Source: CPC320 sp002336405
GTDB lineage: Bacteria > Pseudomonadota > Alphaproteobacteria > Rhodobacterales > Rhodobacteraceae
DNA length: 64,000 nt
Assembly: GCA_949372595.1 (NCBI GenBank)
Contig: CASIAN010000028.1
Location: forward strand, 6,759 to 70,758
Direction of reading: 5' to 3'
In this document: in pieces, positions 1-8,076 of the stretch
Layout of the letters: the number at the start of each line of letters is the position of its first letter
How positions within the stretch are numbered: the first letter of the stretch is position 1
Notes under the pieces: generated by a model
The model's database searches: none
What the model saw: the letters and a program-made list of their open reading frames with translations, nothing else
What the model was told of the DNA's origin: nothing
Made by a program: the position numbers and the translations under genes

Positions 1-636
1 TCTGCTCATGCCAAAAAAGGAAGAAGAAAAATACTCTTCTGCCGTATGTTTAAACGGCTTACTAGGTATTTTGGGTGCGGAGCGTTCTTCGGATGAATTT
101 CAAAACTCTGGATTAAACGTGTCTAAAAGGGGTTCTATGTTTTTGCGATGATCATGATAGATTTGGACTTGGGCATCGTTGGTTTTGTACCCGAAGGTTT
201 TTCCCCCGCTCTTTGAACCAGATTGTCATACTCATCCCATCTCTTATCGGGATCAAACCACAATGCAGCACGTTTCTTAATAAAGTCTTCAGGAAATGGA
301 ACGTTACTGCCATCACGTAATTCAAGGGTATGCCATAAGGCCTTTCTAGTTCTAAGGCGGCCTAGGCTAAAGGGTGACCGGCTAGGTTGCTTCATCCAAT
401 TCTCAAAAATTTTTAGCTTGTTTGGCACGCAGTCTTTCCTTGGCGACAGTTGGATCAAACGTGCCGAGTAATTTATAAATCTGTTTCCGTCCAATGATAG
501 GCCGTAGTTCAGTTGAGACTGTTACACAGGCTTGCAGATGTCGCTGGCCTGATCTTTTTGAAACAGTGGTACTAGGATATGATCTGCCCATACACCTCAA
601 AATACACCCGTTTAAGAGGGCGTCTATCTGTTTCAA
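1..636 (-). pseudogene. Integrase remnant next to tRNA-Ala (frameshifted, continues past window edge)
   Basis: Two minus-strand reading frames join into one protein with the look of the N-terminal part of a phage or island integrase (DUF6538-type start followed by a SAM-like region). The likely start is the ATG at 591, giving MGRSYPSTTVSKRSG. The segment IIGRKQIYKLLGTFDP resembles the typical integrase N-terminal motif on Arg-Lys-x-Ile-x-x-x-Leu-Gly-Thr. Near 409-414 an A5T5 run carries one extra base, which stops the first frame; the next frame then reads on smoothly to a stop at 135. After that, recognisable sequence reappears in a third frame toward position 1. The catalytic domain would lie outside the window. 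Placement directly behind the 3' end of a tRNA gene is typical for an integrative element. Family assignment is by eye. Confidence 0.6.
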
Positions 637-674
637 TCCTTATTTATATGGATGTAGAGGTCAATAGGTGGGTT

Positions 675-750
<76 letters not shown>

Positions 751-856
751 AAGTGTTGCGGTGAACCTCACCGCGCCCCGCTGTCTAGGCAATGCCAGAG
801 GCGGGATCAAGTTAAAAATCCGCCTCTTTGCATTTTGTGGTTACCGCGGGCTTAGA

Positions 857-1183
857 TCAGTCGTCGTCATCGGATGGGACGTCGGCTATATCGTCCAGAG
901 ACACTGTATCGTCGTCTTCGTCTTCGAGTACGTCATCCCCAAGATCTACGTCTACCTTTGGATCCTCTTCCAGGATCACTTCATCCTCTTCGGTTTCCTC
1001 CAAGCTCTTGGCCTTGACGGATGCCGCGTCTTCCGCGTCGGCCGCTATCATACGGCTTTTGTTGCGGCTCAATTCTACTGTCTCCCCGGTGTAGGGGCTG
1101 ACAATGGGTGTTTTGTTCAGGTCATAAAAGCGCTTGCCAGTGGTCGGACAGACGCGCTTTACGCCCCATTCATCTTTGGGCAT
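857..1183 (-). CDS. TIGR02300 family protein (FYDLN acid protein)
   Basis: This small 108-residue protein begins MPKDEWGVKRVCPTTGKRFYDLN, where the pattern CPxTGxRFYDLN is the hallmark of the family TIGR02300, known mainly from Alphaproteobacteria. A second conserved stretch reads PIVSPYTGETV. The last third is extremely acidic, ending in a run of Asp and Glu. The function is not known. The N-terminal Cys and the two CP/SPYTG-like elements suggest a small zinc-ribbon-like fold, but only one cysteine is present, so this is not certain. It lies about 100 bp upstream of the tRNA-Ala gene on the same strand. Confidence 0.9.
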   Translation of the reverse strand: MPKDEWGVKRVCPTTGKRFYDLNKTPIVSPYTGETVELSRNKSRMIAADAEDAASVKAKSLEETEEDEVILEEDPKVDVDLGDDVLEDEDDDTVSLDDIADVPSDDDD

Positions 1184-1291
1184 GGAAAATCCCTTTCAAC
1201 TTCTTTAGCCTTGTCTAAGGTCTGGGCCAACTGCCATATGTGATGCGGCGTGTCAAAGCCTTTGATACCTATTCTGCACTAAGAGGCAAAA

Positions 1292-1984
1292 ATGGCGCAA
1301 CACACCCTGTCTGGGCTTCCTGATATTCCGATTATCCTGCGCCGTTCGGCGCGGGCCAAACGTATCAGTCTAAGGGTCTCTGGACTGGACGGAAGGGTGA
1401 CATTGACGCTTCCGCTCGGACTTGCAGAGCAAGATGGACTGGATTTTGCGATGCAAAAACTTGATTGGCTGCGCCATCAGATCGAACAAAAAATTGACAT
1501 CCAACCGGTGAAGGCCGGAGCGTCTGTACCGGTTGAGGGAAGGTTGCGATGGGTGCAACCCGCCGCAGGTCGCAAAGTTGTTTTATGCGAAGATCAAATA
1601 CAAGTGCCGGGGTCTGTCGACCAACTTGGTGTAAAACTGCGTGGATATCTCAGGGCGCTGGCGCGTGACCGGTTGGCGGCGGCCTCGGATGGCTATGCGG
1701 CGCAGTTGGGGCGCGACTATCATCGCCTGACGCTGCGAGACACCCGCTCGCGCTGGGGGTCGTGTTCTTCACAGGGCGCGCTGATGTATTCCTGGCGATT
1801 GATTATGGCGCCGCCCGATGTTTTGCAGTACGTTGCCGCCCACGAGATTGCACATCTTTCCGAAATGAACCACGCACCTGCGTTCTGGGCGCTGGTGGGC
1901 GATTTGTATGGAGACTATGCGCCTGCGCGGAGTTGGCTGAAAGAAAACGGTGCAGGTTTGCACAATTTTCGATTTGGTGATTGA
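1292..1984 (+). CDS. YgjP-like metallopeptidase domain protein (DUF45/M48 type)
   Basis: This 230-residue protein has the C-terminal zinc-peptidase signature HEIAHLSEMNH at about residues 184-194 (HExxH plus a further His), preceded by the family-typical TRSRWGSCSSQG at about 151-162. The N-terminal half contains the usual RRSxRAKRISLRV element. This is the predicted metal-dependent hydrolase family of E. coli YgjP, for which no substrate is established. No signal peptide or membrane segment is visible, so it should be cytoplasmic. The start is the ATG at 1292, preceded by AGAGG. The gene is followed after 33 bp by a GntR regulator on the same strand, so the two may be co-transcribed. Confidence 0.88.
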   Translation: MAQHTLSGLPDIPIILRRSARAKRISLRVSGLDGRVTLTLPLGLAEQDGLDFAMQKLDWLRHQIEQKIDIQPVKAGASVPVEGRLRWVQPAAGRKVVLCEDQIQVPGSVDQLGVKLRGYLRALARDRLAAASDGYAAQLGRDYHRLTLRDTRSRWGSCSSQGALMYSWRLIMAPPDVLQYVAAHEIAHLSEMNHAPAFWALVGDLYGDYAPARSWLKENGAGLHNFRFGD

Positions 1985-2017
1985 CCGCGACAGCGGATTT
2001 GCGCACTCGTACTAATT

Positions 2018-2668
2018 ATGAAACCCAACCCCCGCGCCTCGGAATTTTCCCAAACTGCGCATGACCGCGTTTACCGGGGTCTGCGCACTCGGATTATGCA
2101 TGGTCAGTTGCATCCCGGACAGGCACTGACCCTGCGGGCCATTGCGCAGGAATTTGAAGTGTCGATGACCCCGGCGCGCGAAGCGTTACGGCGCTTGGGG
2201 GCAGAGGGCGCAGTCACGGTGTCCAAATCAGGTCGCGTGGCAACGCCTGAATTGTCTAACGAACGGATCGAAGAGTTGGCAGCCCTGCGGGCGCTGATCG
2301 AGGTTGAACTGGCCAGCCGGGCTTTGCCGCGCGCGCATCTCGCCCTGATCGAACGCATGAGGACGATAAACGGTCTGGTGGCCGAAGCCGTGGTGCGACA
2401 TGATGTGGTGGGCTACATCAAATCCAATCTTGAGTTTCACCGCACTTTGTACCTGCGGGCACAGGCCCCGGCAATGCTGGCCATGGCCGAAACCGTCTGG
2501 TTGCAATTGGGGCCGACCATGCAGGTGCTATATGGCAAGTTGCAGCGCCGAGAATCGCCGCAAGGCCACCGGTTGATTCTTGCGGCGCTTAAAGCGGGCG
2601 ACGAGCCGGGCTTACGCTTGGCGGTGCGCTCTGATGTGACCCAAGGGTTGCGGATGCTGGCGAGTTGA
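2018..2668 (+). CDS. GntR family transcriptional regulator (FadR/FCD subfamily)
   Basis: This 216-residue DNA-binding protein has an N-terminal winged helix (about residues 15-80), including RIMHGQLHPGQALTLRAIA and the recognition-helix region VSMTPAREALRRL, the standard GntR pattern. The C-terminal 130 residues are helical with ELAALRALIEVELA and EFHRTLYLRAQ, typical of the FCD ligand-binding domain whose metal site binds carboxylates. The effector cannot be read from sequence. It follows the YgjP-like gene by 33 bp. No target operon is obvious next to it: downstream lies only a decayed LysE-type gene, which it might once have controlled. Confidence 0.88.
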   Translation: MKPNPRASEFSQTAHDRVYRGLRTRIMHGQLHPGQALTLRAIAQEFEVSMTPAREALRRLGAEGAVTVSKSGRVATPELSNERIEELAALRALIEVELASRALPRAHLALIERMRTINGLVAEAVVRHDVVGYIKSNLEFHRTLYLRAQAPAMLAMAETVWLQLGPTMQVLYGKLQRRESPQGHRLILAALKAGDEPGLRLAVRSDVTQGLRMLAS

Positions 2669-2675
2669 TGTCGTT

Positions 2676-3250
2676 TCAGGTGAGGCGCTGTGCTAACATC
2701 CAAAGGCCAGCTCCCAAATTTAACGCCAAGCAGATATGCAGGAACTTTACCTGATGGGGGTGGCAAAAGCGCCTCTTTGGCAGGGTCCAGATAGTGAAGT
2801 CGATCAAATTTTTTGTGGTGAAAACGCGGCTGATACTCAGTACCCACAACCATGGTTCGCAGGTGTTGGTGACTGCAAACTGGCGGAACATCAGCCAGGT
2901 AATCGTGTATCCTTTGGGGTTGATCCGCAACAATCAGACCCTAGGCATATAGCTTGCTGCTCTGGCGTTGTGCGTGTCTGACATTTGGGCGACTTCAAGC
3001 AGACCGCAAGTGATCCACAGGATATAATACGCGCTGATGGTTTGCAGCGCGTGGGTCAATTTGGGGTGACGTAACAAGAGCGCACTACAGCCATAGCCGA
3101 TTTAAACTGTGATACACCAAGTGGCCACACGGTACCCCTAAGGGCTGGCAGATTGCGCCAGAGGCTAAAGATGGCACCATGAGCGCTGTAAATGAATTTT
3201 CTGGTCCGGGGCTGTAGGCCAGAAAGCCTATAAAAATTATAAATAAATTG
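2676..3250 (-). pseudogene. Decayed LysE/RhtB-type amino-acid exporter
   Basis: No intact frame spans this stretch, but the minus strand carries pieces that line up in order with a LysE-family exporter. Around 3230-3120 one frame reads FIGFLAYSPGPENSFTALM, matching the family PGP motif near the N-terminus. Around 2935-2890 another reads LLRINPKGYTITWLMFRQF, matching the conserved NPKxxxF...QF region. Near 2740-2680 a C-terminal membrane helix LNLGAGLWMLAQRL follows. Several stops and frame changes separate these pieces, so the gene is dead. The assignment is by pattern recognition and should be treated as moderate. Confidence 0.5.
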
Positions 3251-3444
3251 GGCTGTGTTGCATGCTGTACCCAATTGTAACGCTCGGTTTGTTACGCCTT
3301 TTGAGGGGACGTTTGGGCAACCCGTTTCCTGCGCAAAATCGCAACCGGGGCGAGGTGTGTTTTTCGATTGTCAAAGCCGCAACCAAAGATGTTGACATCA
3401 CGCCTTTTCGCAGGGCCAGTCAAAGTTTGTGCCAAGGGTCTTAG

Positions 3445-4173
3445 GTGTGGTATGTTAATGTGAGCAGGGCTTCGGCCCTGAATTCAGCGTTACGTGGGGT
3501 GACGTTTTGTGGTGGGTATAGAAGACTGGTGGGGCTTGTCAGATTTCTTTGGTGTTTGCTGATCTGCGCGTCAGCAGCCAGCGCGTTTGCGCAGACGCGG
3601 ATCGTCGATGGCGATACCATTGACGTGGATGGCACGCGTTACCGTATCCACGGGATAGATGCGCCAGAGCGTGCACAAAAATGTGATGGCAAGGCCGGCA
3701 TTTGGGACTGTGGCAAAGCAGCCACCTCTCAGATGATAAAACTGGCTGCAAACGGTCCGGTGCAATGTGCAAAAGTGACCCAAGACGTGTACAACCGGGT
3801 GGTGGCCATCTGCTATGCGGATGGAATGGATCTGGGCGAGGCCATGGTCGCAACAGGCTATGCTTGGGCATTTGCTAAATATTCCGATATTTATGTTGAA
3901 CAGGAAAAACTTGCCAAATTGCGTGGCGTCGGTGTCTGGCAAGGGCCAGCCCAACCCCCGTGGGTGTATCGGTCTGCCCGACGTAAACCTGTTGCGCAAC
4001 AGCCTCCGGATGGCTGCACGATCAAGGGTAATATTTCAAACAGTGGCAAGATATATCATCTACAGCAGACGGCATCTTATGCTAAAACACGGATCACCCC
4101 CTCGAAAGGTGAACGTTGGTTCTGTAGTGAAGCCGAGGCACGGGCCGCCGGTTGGCGCGCGCCTCGACGGTAA
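3445..4173 (+). CDS. Secreted thermonuclease-family (SNase-like) nuclease
   Basis: The protein of up to 242 residues contains the staphylococcal-nuclease fold: RIVDGDTIDVDGTRYRIHGIDAPE (about 52-75) carries the first catalytic Arg-region and Asp, followed by the YNRVVAIC segment and GYAWAF. A hydrophobic stretch FLWCLLICASAASAFA just before the domain is a signal peptide, so the enzyme should be exported. The family hydrolyses DNA or RNA phosphodiester bonds with calcium. A C-terminal extension of about 60 residues has the pattern CTIKGNIS...YHLQQTASYAKTRI...GERWFCSEAEARAAGWRAP, common in bacterial homologues. The start is uncertain: the ATG at 3445 precedes a long leader and a GTG at 3532 would place the signal peptide at the N-terminus. 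Confidence 0.88.
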   Translation: MWYVNVSRASALNSALRGVTFCGGYRRLVGLVRFLWCLLICASAASAFAQTRIVDGDTIDVDGTRYRIHGIDAPERAQKCDGKAGIWDCGKAATSQMIKLAANGPVQCAKVTQDVYNRVVAICYADGMDLGEAMVATGYAWAFAKYSDIYVEQEKLAKLRGVGVWQGPAQPPWVYRSARRKPVAQQPPDGCTIKGNISNSGKIYHLQQTASYAKTRITPSKGERWFCSEAEARAAGWRAPRR

Positions 4174-4221
4174 TAAGACCATGAGGCAGCCACAATTGGG
4201 TCTTAAGCCTATGGGTTGGGC

Positions 4222-4395
4222 CTTGCTGCAGCCGCAGACATGGTTGTGTGCGGTCTGACTTGTGATTTGCACAATCACTGGTGTGTCGGTACAATAGCAT
4301 AGCAGTGTGCCGCCGGAAAAGGCACTGTTTTTAAGGGTTGCGTTGCCACCGATACTTGGATGAATTTTAATTTCTAGATCTGTTGCGGCTTCCAA
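4222..4395 (-). pseudogene. gfa: Fragment of gfa, S-(hydroxymethyl)glutathione synthase
   Basis: About 58 codons on the minus strand match the start of Gfa, the small zinc protein that joins formaldehyde and glutathione. The readable part is IKIHPSIGG, then FSGGTLLCYCTDTP with the zinc-binding CxC, then SQTAHNHVCGCSK, the highly conserved AHNHVCGC signature. After CGCSK the similarity breaks off where family members continue CWKPEGA, and the remaining 130 or so residues of the usual ~190 are missing. The gene is therefore a truncated remnant, shown by the sequence itself. An intact glutathione-dependent formaldehyde dehydrogenase lies at 59391-60503. Confidence 0.72.
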
Positions 4396-4690
4396 TTCGA
4401 TATCGCCTTCAATAAGTCTTTTGCGATAATTTCCTGTCTGCTTGGCTGAAAAATTGCTTTGATATATGGGGGCAGTGCTGGACTTGGCGGTTAGGCAGTC
4501 AATCGAGCAATTGGTGGCAATGGGCCCGTCATGCGTCCGTATGGCAAGTAACCACAGGTCTGATTGCCGTGTGAAACGCGACTTTTGTAATAAAAGGCGG
4601 TCTCTCCGGTCAGGATGTAAGTCCGGCCAGAGATGTCCAGCGCAGTTTTAAATCAATATGCGCATAATGGAGGCGATTCAGGTGGCAAGA
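4396..4690. other. Non-coding gap between gfa fragment and accA
   Basis: About 295 bp with no credible gene on either strand. Short open stretches exist but show no family pattern. No terminator-like hairpin with a T-run is obvious for accA, which ends at 4691 on the minus strand. Confidence 0.5.
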
Positions 4691-5653
4691 TTATGCCGCC
4701 AACCCAGTCATGCCCATCTTCAGGTATTTCTTGCGCCGGTCGGCCAAGAGTTGTTTGCGATTTTTTTGCGACAATTCGGCCAGCATCTCGGCAATCGCTG
4801 CGCGCACCGCCTCAAGGGTCGTATTGGGGTCACGATGGGCACCGCCCAGAGGTTCTTTTATAACTTGGTCATTGACACCAAGCTTGGCCAGATCCTGTGC
4901 GGTGAGGCGCAGTGCTTCAGCCGCCTCGCGGGTTTTCTCGGCGTCCTTCCACAGAATTGACGCACAGCCCTCCGGACTGATCACCGAATAGATCGAATGT
5001 TCCAGCATTGCGACACGGTTTGCTGTGGCAAAGGCCACTGCGCCGCCCGATCCACCCTCGCCAATAATGACGCTGATCAGCGGCACGCCAATCTGCAGGC
5101 ATTTTTCAGTCGAGCGCGCAATCGCTTCGGATTGGCCACGCTCTTCCGCGCCTTTTCCAGGATAGGCGCCGGGGGTGTCGACAAGCGTAATCACTGGCAG
5201 ATTGAATTTATCGGCCATATCCATAAGTCTGATGGCTTTGCGATACCCTTCCGGGCGGGCCATTCCAAAGTTTCGGCTGATACGGGATTTGGTGTCTGCA
5301 CCTTTTTCATGGCCAATTACCATAACGGGCGTTCCGGAAAACCGCGCCAACCCGCCCATAACCGCATGATCGTCCGCAAAGTTGCGGTCGCCGGCCAGCG
5401 GAGTGTAATCGTCGAACAGACGGCTGATATAATCTTTGCAATGAGGCCGGTCCTGATGCCGTGCCACCTGACATTTTCGCCAAGGCGTTAGGTCACTGTA
5501 AAGTGTTTTCAGAAGCTCAGCGGCTTTTGCATCCAATGCCTTGGCCTCGGCCTCGATGTCCATTTCCGCATTTTGACGCGCCAAAGCCCGCAATTCTTCG
5601 GCTTTACCTTCAATTTCGGCCAGTGGTTTTTCAAAATTGAGGTAATTGGTCAT
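4691..5653 (-). CDS. accA: Acetyl-CoA carboxylase carboxyltransferase subunit alpha
   Basis: The 320-residue product is the alpha subunit of the acetyl-CoA carboxylase carboxyltransferase, which transfers CO2 from biotin to acetyl-CoA to make malonyl-CoA for fatty-acid synthesis. It starts MTNYLNFEKPLAEIEGKAEELR, as usual for alphaproteobacterial AccA. It also contains GRNFGMARPEGYRKAIRLM-like and LVDTPGAYPGKGAEERGQ segments and IGEGGSGGA (oxyanion region of the crotonase fold). The start at 5653 is chosen because GGAG lies 7 nt upstream and the protein then begins at the conserved MTNYL; upstream ATG (5659) and TTG (5665) codons are possible. Length is normal. Confidence 0.97.
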   Translation of the reverse strand: MTNYLNFEKPLAEIEGKAEELRALARQNAEMDIEAEAKALDAKAAELLKTLYSDLTPWRKCQVARHQDRPHCKDYISRLFDDYTPLAGDRNFADDHAVMGGLARFSGTPVMVIGHEKGADTKSRISRNFGMARPEGYRKAIRLMDMADKFNLPVITLVDTPGAYPGKGAEERGQSEAIARSTEKCLQIGVPLISVIIGEGGSGGAVAFATANRVAMLEHSIYSVISPEGCASILWKDAEKTREAAEALRLTAQDLAKLGVNDQVIKEPLGGAHRDPNTTLEAVRAAIAEMLAELSQKNRKQLLADRRKKYLKMGMTGLAA

Positions 5654-5765
5654 CGCCATCTCCAAGTCTACTCTTCGCTATATGGCGATAGTCGCTGTTA
5701 GATGCAACTCAACAGACGTTGGGCCTCGCGATGTTTGCGCCGCGTTTTCTGTATAAAAGCCTATT

Positions 5766-6737
5766 TCAATTGGTATTTTGGGCGCCACGGATCATTTCTG
5801 ATTGCCGCACAATCGCTTCGGCCTGCTTGATCGACGCAATATCCACCAGTCGCCCTTTGTATACCGTTGCGCCCTCTCCATTGGCTTTGGCCGTCGCCAT
5901 TGCTGATAAAATCTCGTGGGCTTCTGCAACAGTGGCCTCAGAGGGGGTAAACACTTCGTTGCACAACGCGATTTGTTTGGGGTGAATGGCCCATTTTCCA
6001 ACCATCCCGAGTGTCGCCGAGCGCAGCGCTTGAGCGCGAAACCCCTCATCGTCGGAAAAGTCACCAAACGGGCCATCTACTGGCAAGATGCCGTGGCTTC
6101 TACAGGCGGCAACAATGGCCGTCTGCGCCCAGTGCCATGGGTCGGCCCAGTGTTTTACGCCGTCGTGTAAAATATAATAGTTCTCTTGTGTACCACCGAT
6201 GCCGGTGGTCGCCATGCCCATTGACGCGGCAAAATCTGCGGCGCCAAGGCTCATGGCTTGCAGTCGTGGGCTGCTTGCAGCGATCTCTTCGACATGCGAA
6301 ATGCCAGCGGCAGATTCAATAATGACCTCAAAATTAATCGGTTTGCTGCGACTGGTGGTGGCTTCGACTGCGGTGACCAATGCATCCACGGCATATAGAT
6401 CTGCCGCACAGCCAACCTTGGGAATCATGATTTGATCTAGGCGCCCGCCACTTTGCTCTAAAAGATCGATTACATCGCGGTACCAATAGGGGCTGTCCAG
6501 GCTGTTGATCCGTACAGATATTGTTTTTCTGCCCCAATCTAGATTTTGCAGCGCTGTGATTATATTGCTGCGTGCACTGTCTTTGTCACTTGGCGCGACT
6601 GAATCCTCAAGGTCGAGATTGATGACATCCGCAGCGCTGGCCGCCATTTTCCCAAAGATAGCCGGCCGAGATCCCGGACCAAACAATTGGCATCGGTTCG
6701 GACGTGCGGGCGGTGTGGGTTGCAGGCGAAATGACAT
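5766..6737 (-). CDS. mcl1: (3S)-malyl-CoA / beta-methylmalyl-CoA lyase
   Basis: The 323-residue protein belongs to the HpcH/HpaI (CitE-like) lyases and closely resembles Rhodobacter Mcl1. It starts MSFRLQPTPPARPNRCQLFGPGSRP and contains DVINLDLEDSVAP (acidic metal ligands), FEVIIESAAGI (catalytic Glu region) and MSLGAADFAASMGM. Mcl1 cleaves beta-methylmalyl-CoA to glyoxylate and propionyl-CoA and condenses or cleaves malyl-CoA. This is a signature step of the ethylmalonyl-CoA pathway for acetate-level carbon. The gene lies upstream of accA on the same strand with about 110 bp between them, and its promoter region is shared with the divergent dgcN. Confidence 0.93.
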   Translation of the reverse strand: MSFRLQPTPPARPNRCQLFGPGSRPAIFGKMAASAADVINLDLEDSVAPSDKDSARSNIITALQNLDWGRKTISVRINSLDSPYWYRDVIDLLEQSGGRLDQIMIPKVGCAADLYAVDALVTAVEATTSRSKPINFEVIIESAAGISHVEEIAASSPRLQAMSLGAADFAASMGMATTGIGGTQENYYILHDGVKHWADPWHWAQTAIVAACRSHGILPVDGPFGDFSDDEGFRAQALRSATLGMVGKWAIHPKQIALCNEVFTPSEATVAEAHEILSAMATAKANGEGATVYKGRLVDIASIKQAEAIVRQSEMIRGAQNTN

Positions 6738-6762
6738 AACGGGTTCTTTCGGTAATTATTTG

Positions 6763-6774
6763 ACGTTTAAACGT
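6763..6774. promoter_or_regulatory. Palindrome ACGTTTAAACGT upstream of mcl1
   Basis: A perfect 12-bp palindrome lies 26 bp upstream of the mcl1 start, inside the 266-bp AT-rich region between mcl1 and dgcN. It is a candidate operator. No cognate regulator is encoded adjacent, and a 12-bp palindrome can occur by chance. Confidence 0.3.
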
Positions 6775-7003
6775 TTAGTATGGTTATTAAATTACTAATC
6801 TGTCTGCAAGGGGTCTTGGCACTTGCAGTATCCAGTTTTGGTGGTTTTAGCTGTCAATAAACAAATAAATAGAATTTCCTACTATAAATATATTAAAAGT
6901 TTGAATTATATTCACAAAATATTTAAAATAACGATGATTTTGCAAATCAATTTCGTTTGTGATGTTCGATGCTTTGGTTCGAAATTTTATGAGGCTGGAT
7001 TCG

Positions 7004-8008
7004 ATGATCAAAACTCCCTATCTTCTCTTCCTCGGCGACGCGCCGGATCAATTAGCCGCTAAAGTTGCTCAAGGTATTAAAGACTGGCGACCTGAAAATG
7101 CGGTCGCGCAGTTCCGTATGGCGGGCTGCAATGCCGACTTGGGCTTGGCCGACATGACGCTTGATCAGGCCAAAGCGGCTGGCGCCAAAACGCTGGTGAT
7201 CGGTGTGGCAAATCGTGGTGGCGTTATTTCTGCAGCTTGGAAAGAGGTTCTTGTGGCAGCGCTTGACGCAGGATTTGATATTGCCTCTGGTCTGCACAAC
7301 CTTTTGCGGGATGAACCCGATTTGGTCGCCGTTGCCAATGCGCAAGGACGTCGCTTGTTTGATGTGCGGGTCCCAACCGAGGAATATCCTATCGCAAATG
7401 GTGTGCCTCGCACTGGTAAACGCATGCTCGCTGTTGGGACAGATTGCTCGGTGGGCAAGATGTATACGGCCCTGGCGGTTGACGCAGAGATGCGGGCCCG
7501 CGGCATGAAATCAACTTTCCGTGCGACCGGTCAGACCGGGATCTTGATCACCGGTGGCGGTGTCCCTCTGGATGCGGTGATCGCCGATTTCATGGCCGGT
7601 TCAATTGAACATCTGAGCCCTGATAATGACCCAGACCACTGGGATATCATAGAGGGCCAGGGCAGCTTGTTTCATGTATCGTATTCGGGTGTGACGCTGG
7701 CGCTGATCCATGGTGGGCAGCCCGATGCTTTAGTGCTGTGTCATGAGCCCACCCGTGACCATATGCGCGGTTTGCCCGGGTATCAATTGCCCAGCATGGC
7801 TGCGGTGCGCGATCTGGCGCTGAGCTTGGCGAAAGTTGCCAATCCGGCCTGTCAAGTGGTTGGCATTTCGGTCAATACGCAGCACCTGAGCGAGGCAGAG
7901 GCAAAAACCTATCTGGCGACCGTAGAGGCAGAACTTGGCCTGCCCGCAGTGGATCCGTTCCGCCATGGCGCCGAGCGTTTGGTCGACGCGCTTGCCGCAG
8001 TGGGATAA
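7004..8008 (+). CDS. dgcN: D-glutamate N-acetyltransferase DgcN (DUF1611 family)
   Basis: The 334-residue product is a full-length DUF1611 protein. It has a Rossmann-like N-terminal part ending in ASGLHNLL (about 94-101) and a P-loop-like C-terminal domain with GTDCSVGK (145-152), followed by GQTGILITGGGVPLDAVIADF and the segment IEGQGSLFH. Members paired with an enolase-type racemase have been described as DgcN, which N-acetylates D-glutamate so that DgcA can racemise it. The start at 7004 is preferred over an ATG at 6959 because GAGG lies 9 nt upstream and the protein then begins at MIKTPYLLFLG. It heads a same-strand set with dgcA (68 bp downstream) and a D-amino-acid transaminase. Confidence 0.85.
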   Translation: MIKTPYLLFLGDAPDQLAAKVAQGIKDWRPENAVAQFRMAGCNADLGLADMTLDQAKAAGAKTLVIGVANRGGVISAAWKEVLVAALDAGFDIASGLHNLLRDEPDLVAVANAQGRRLFDVRVPTEEYPIANGVPRTGKRMLAVGTDCSVGKMYTALAVDAEMRARGMKSTFRATGQTGILITGGGVPLDAVIADFMAGSIEHLSPDNDPDHWDIIEGQGSLFHVSYSGVTLALIHGGQPDALVLCHEPTRDHMRGLPGYQLPSMAAVRDLALSLAKVANPACQVVGISVNTQHLSEAEAKTYLATVEAELGLPAVDPFRHGAERLVDALAAVG

Positions 8009-8076
8009 GATGAGCTGATATAAAAGACTGTGAGAAGTGCAGTCTGACAAAGGATGAAGATAAAGAGGTCAGTGAT

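Noticed and set aside
761..1243. A 160-codon plus-strand frame with hydrophobic runs
   Set aside because: It lies opposite the TIGR02300 gene, whose acidic repeats create the open frame; no family pattern of its own.
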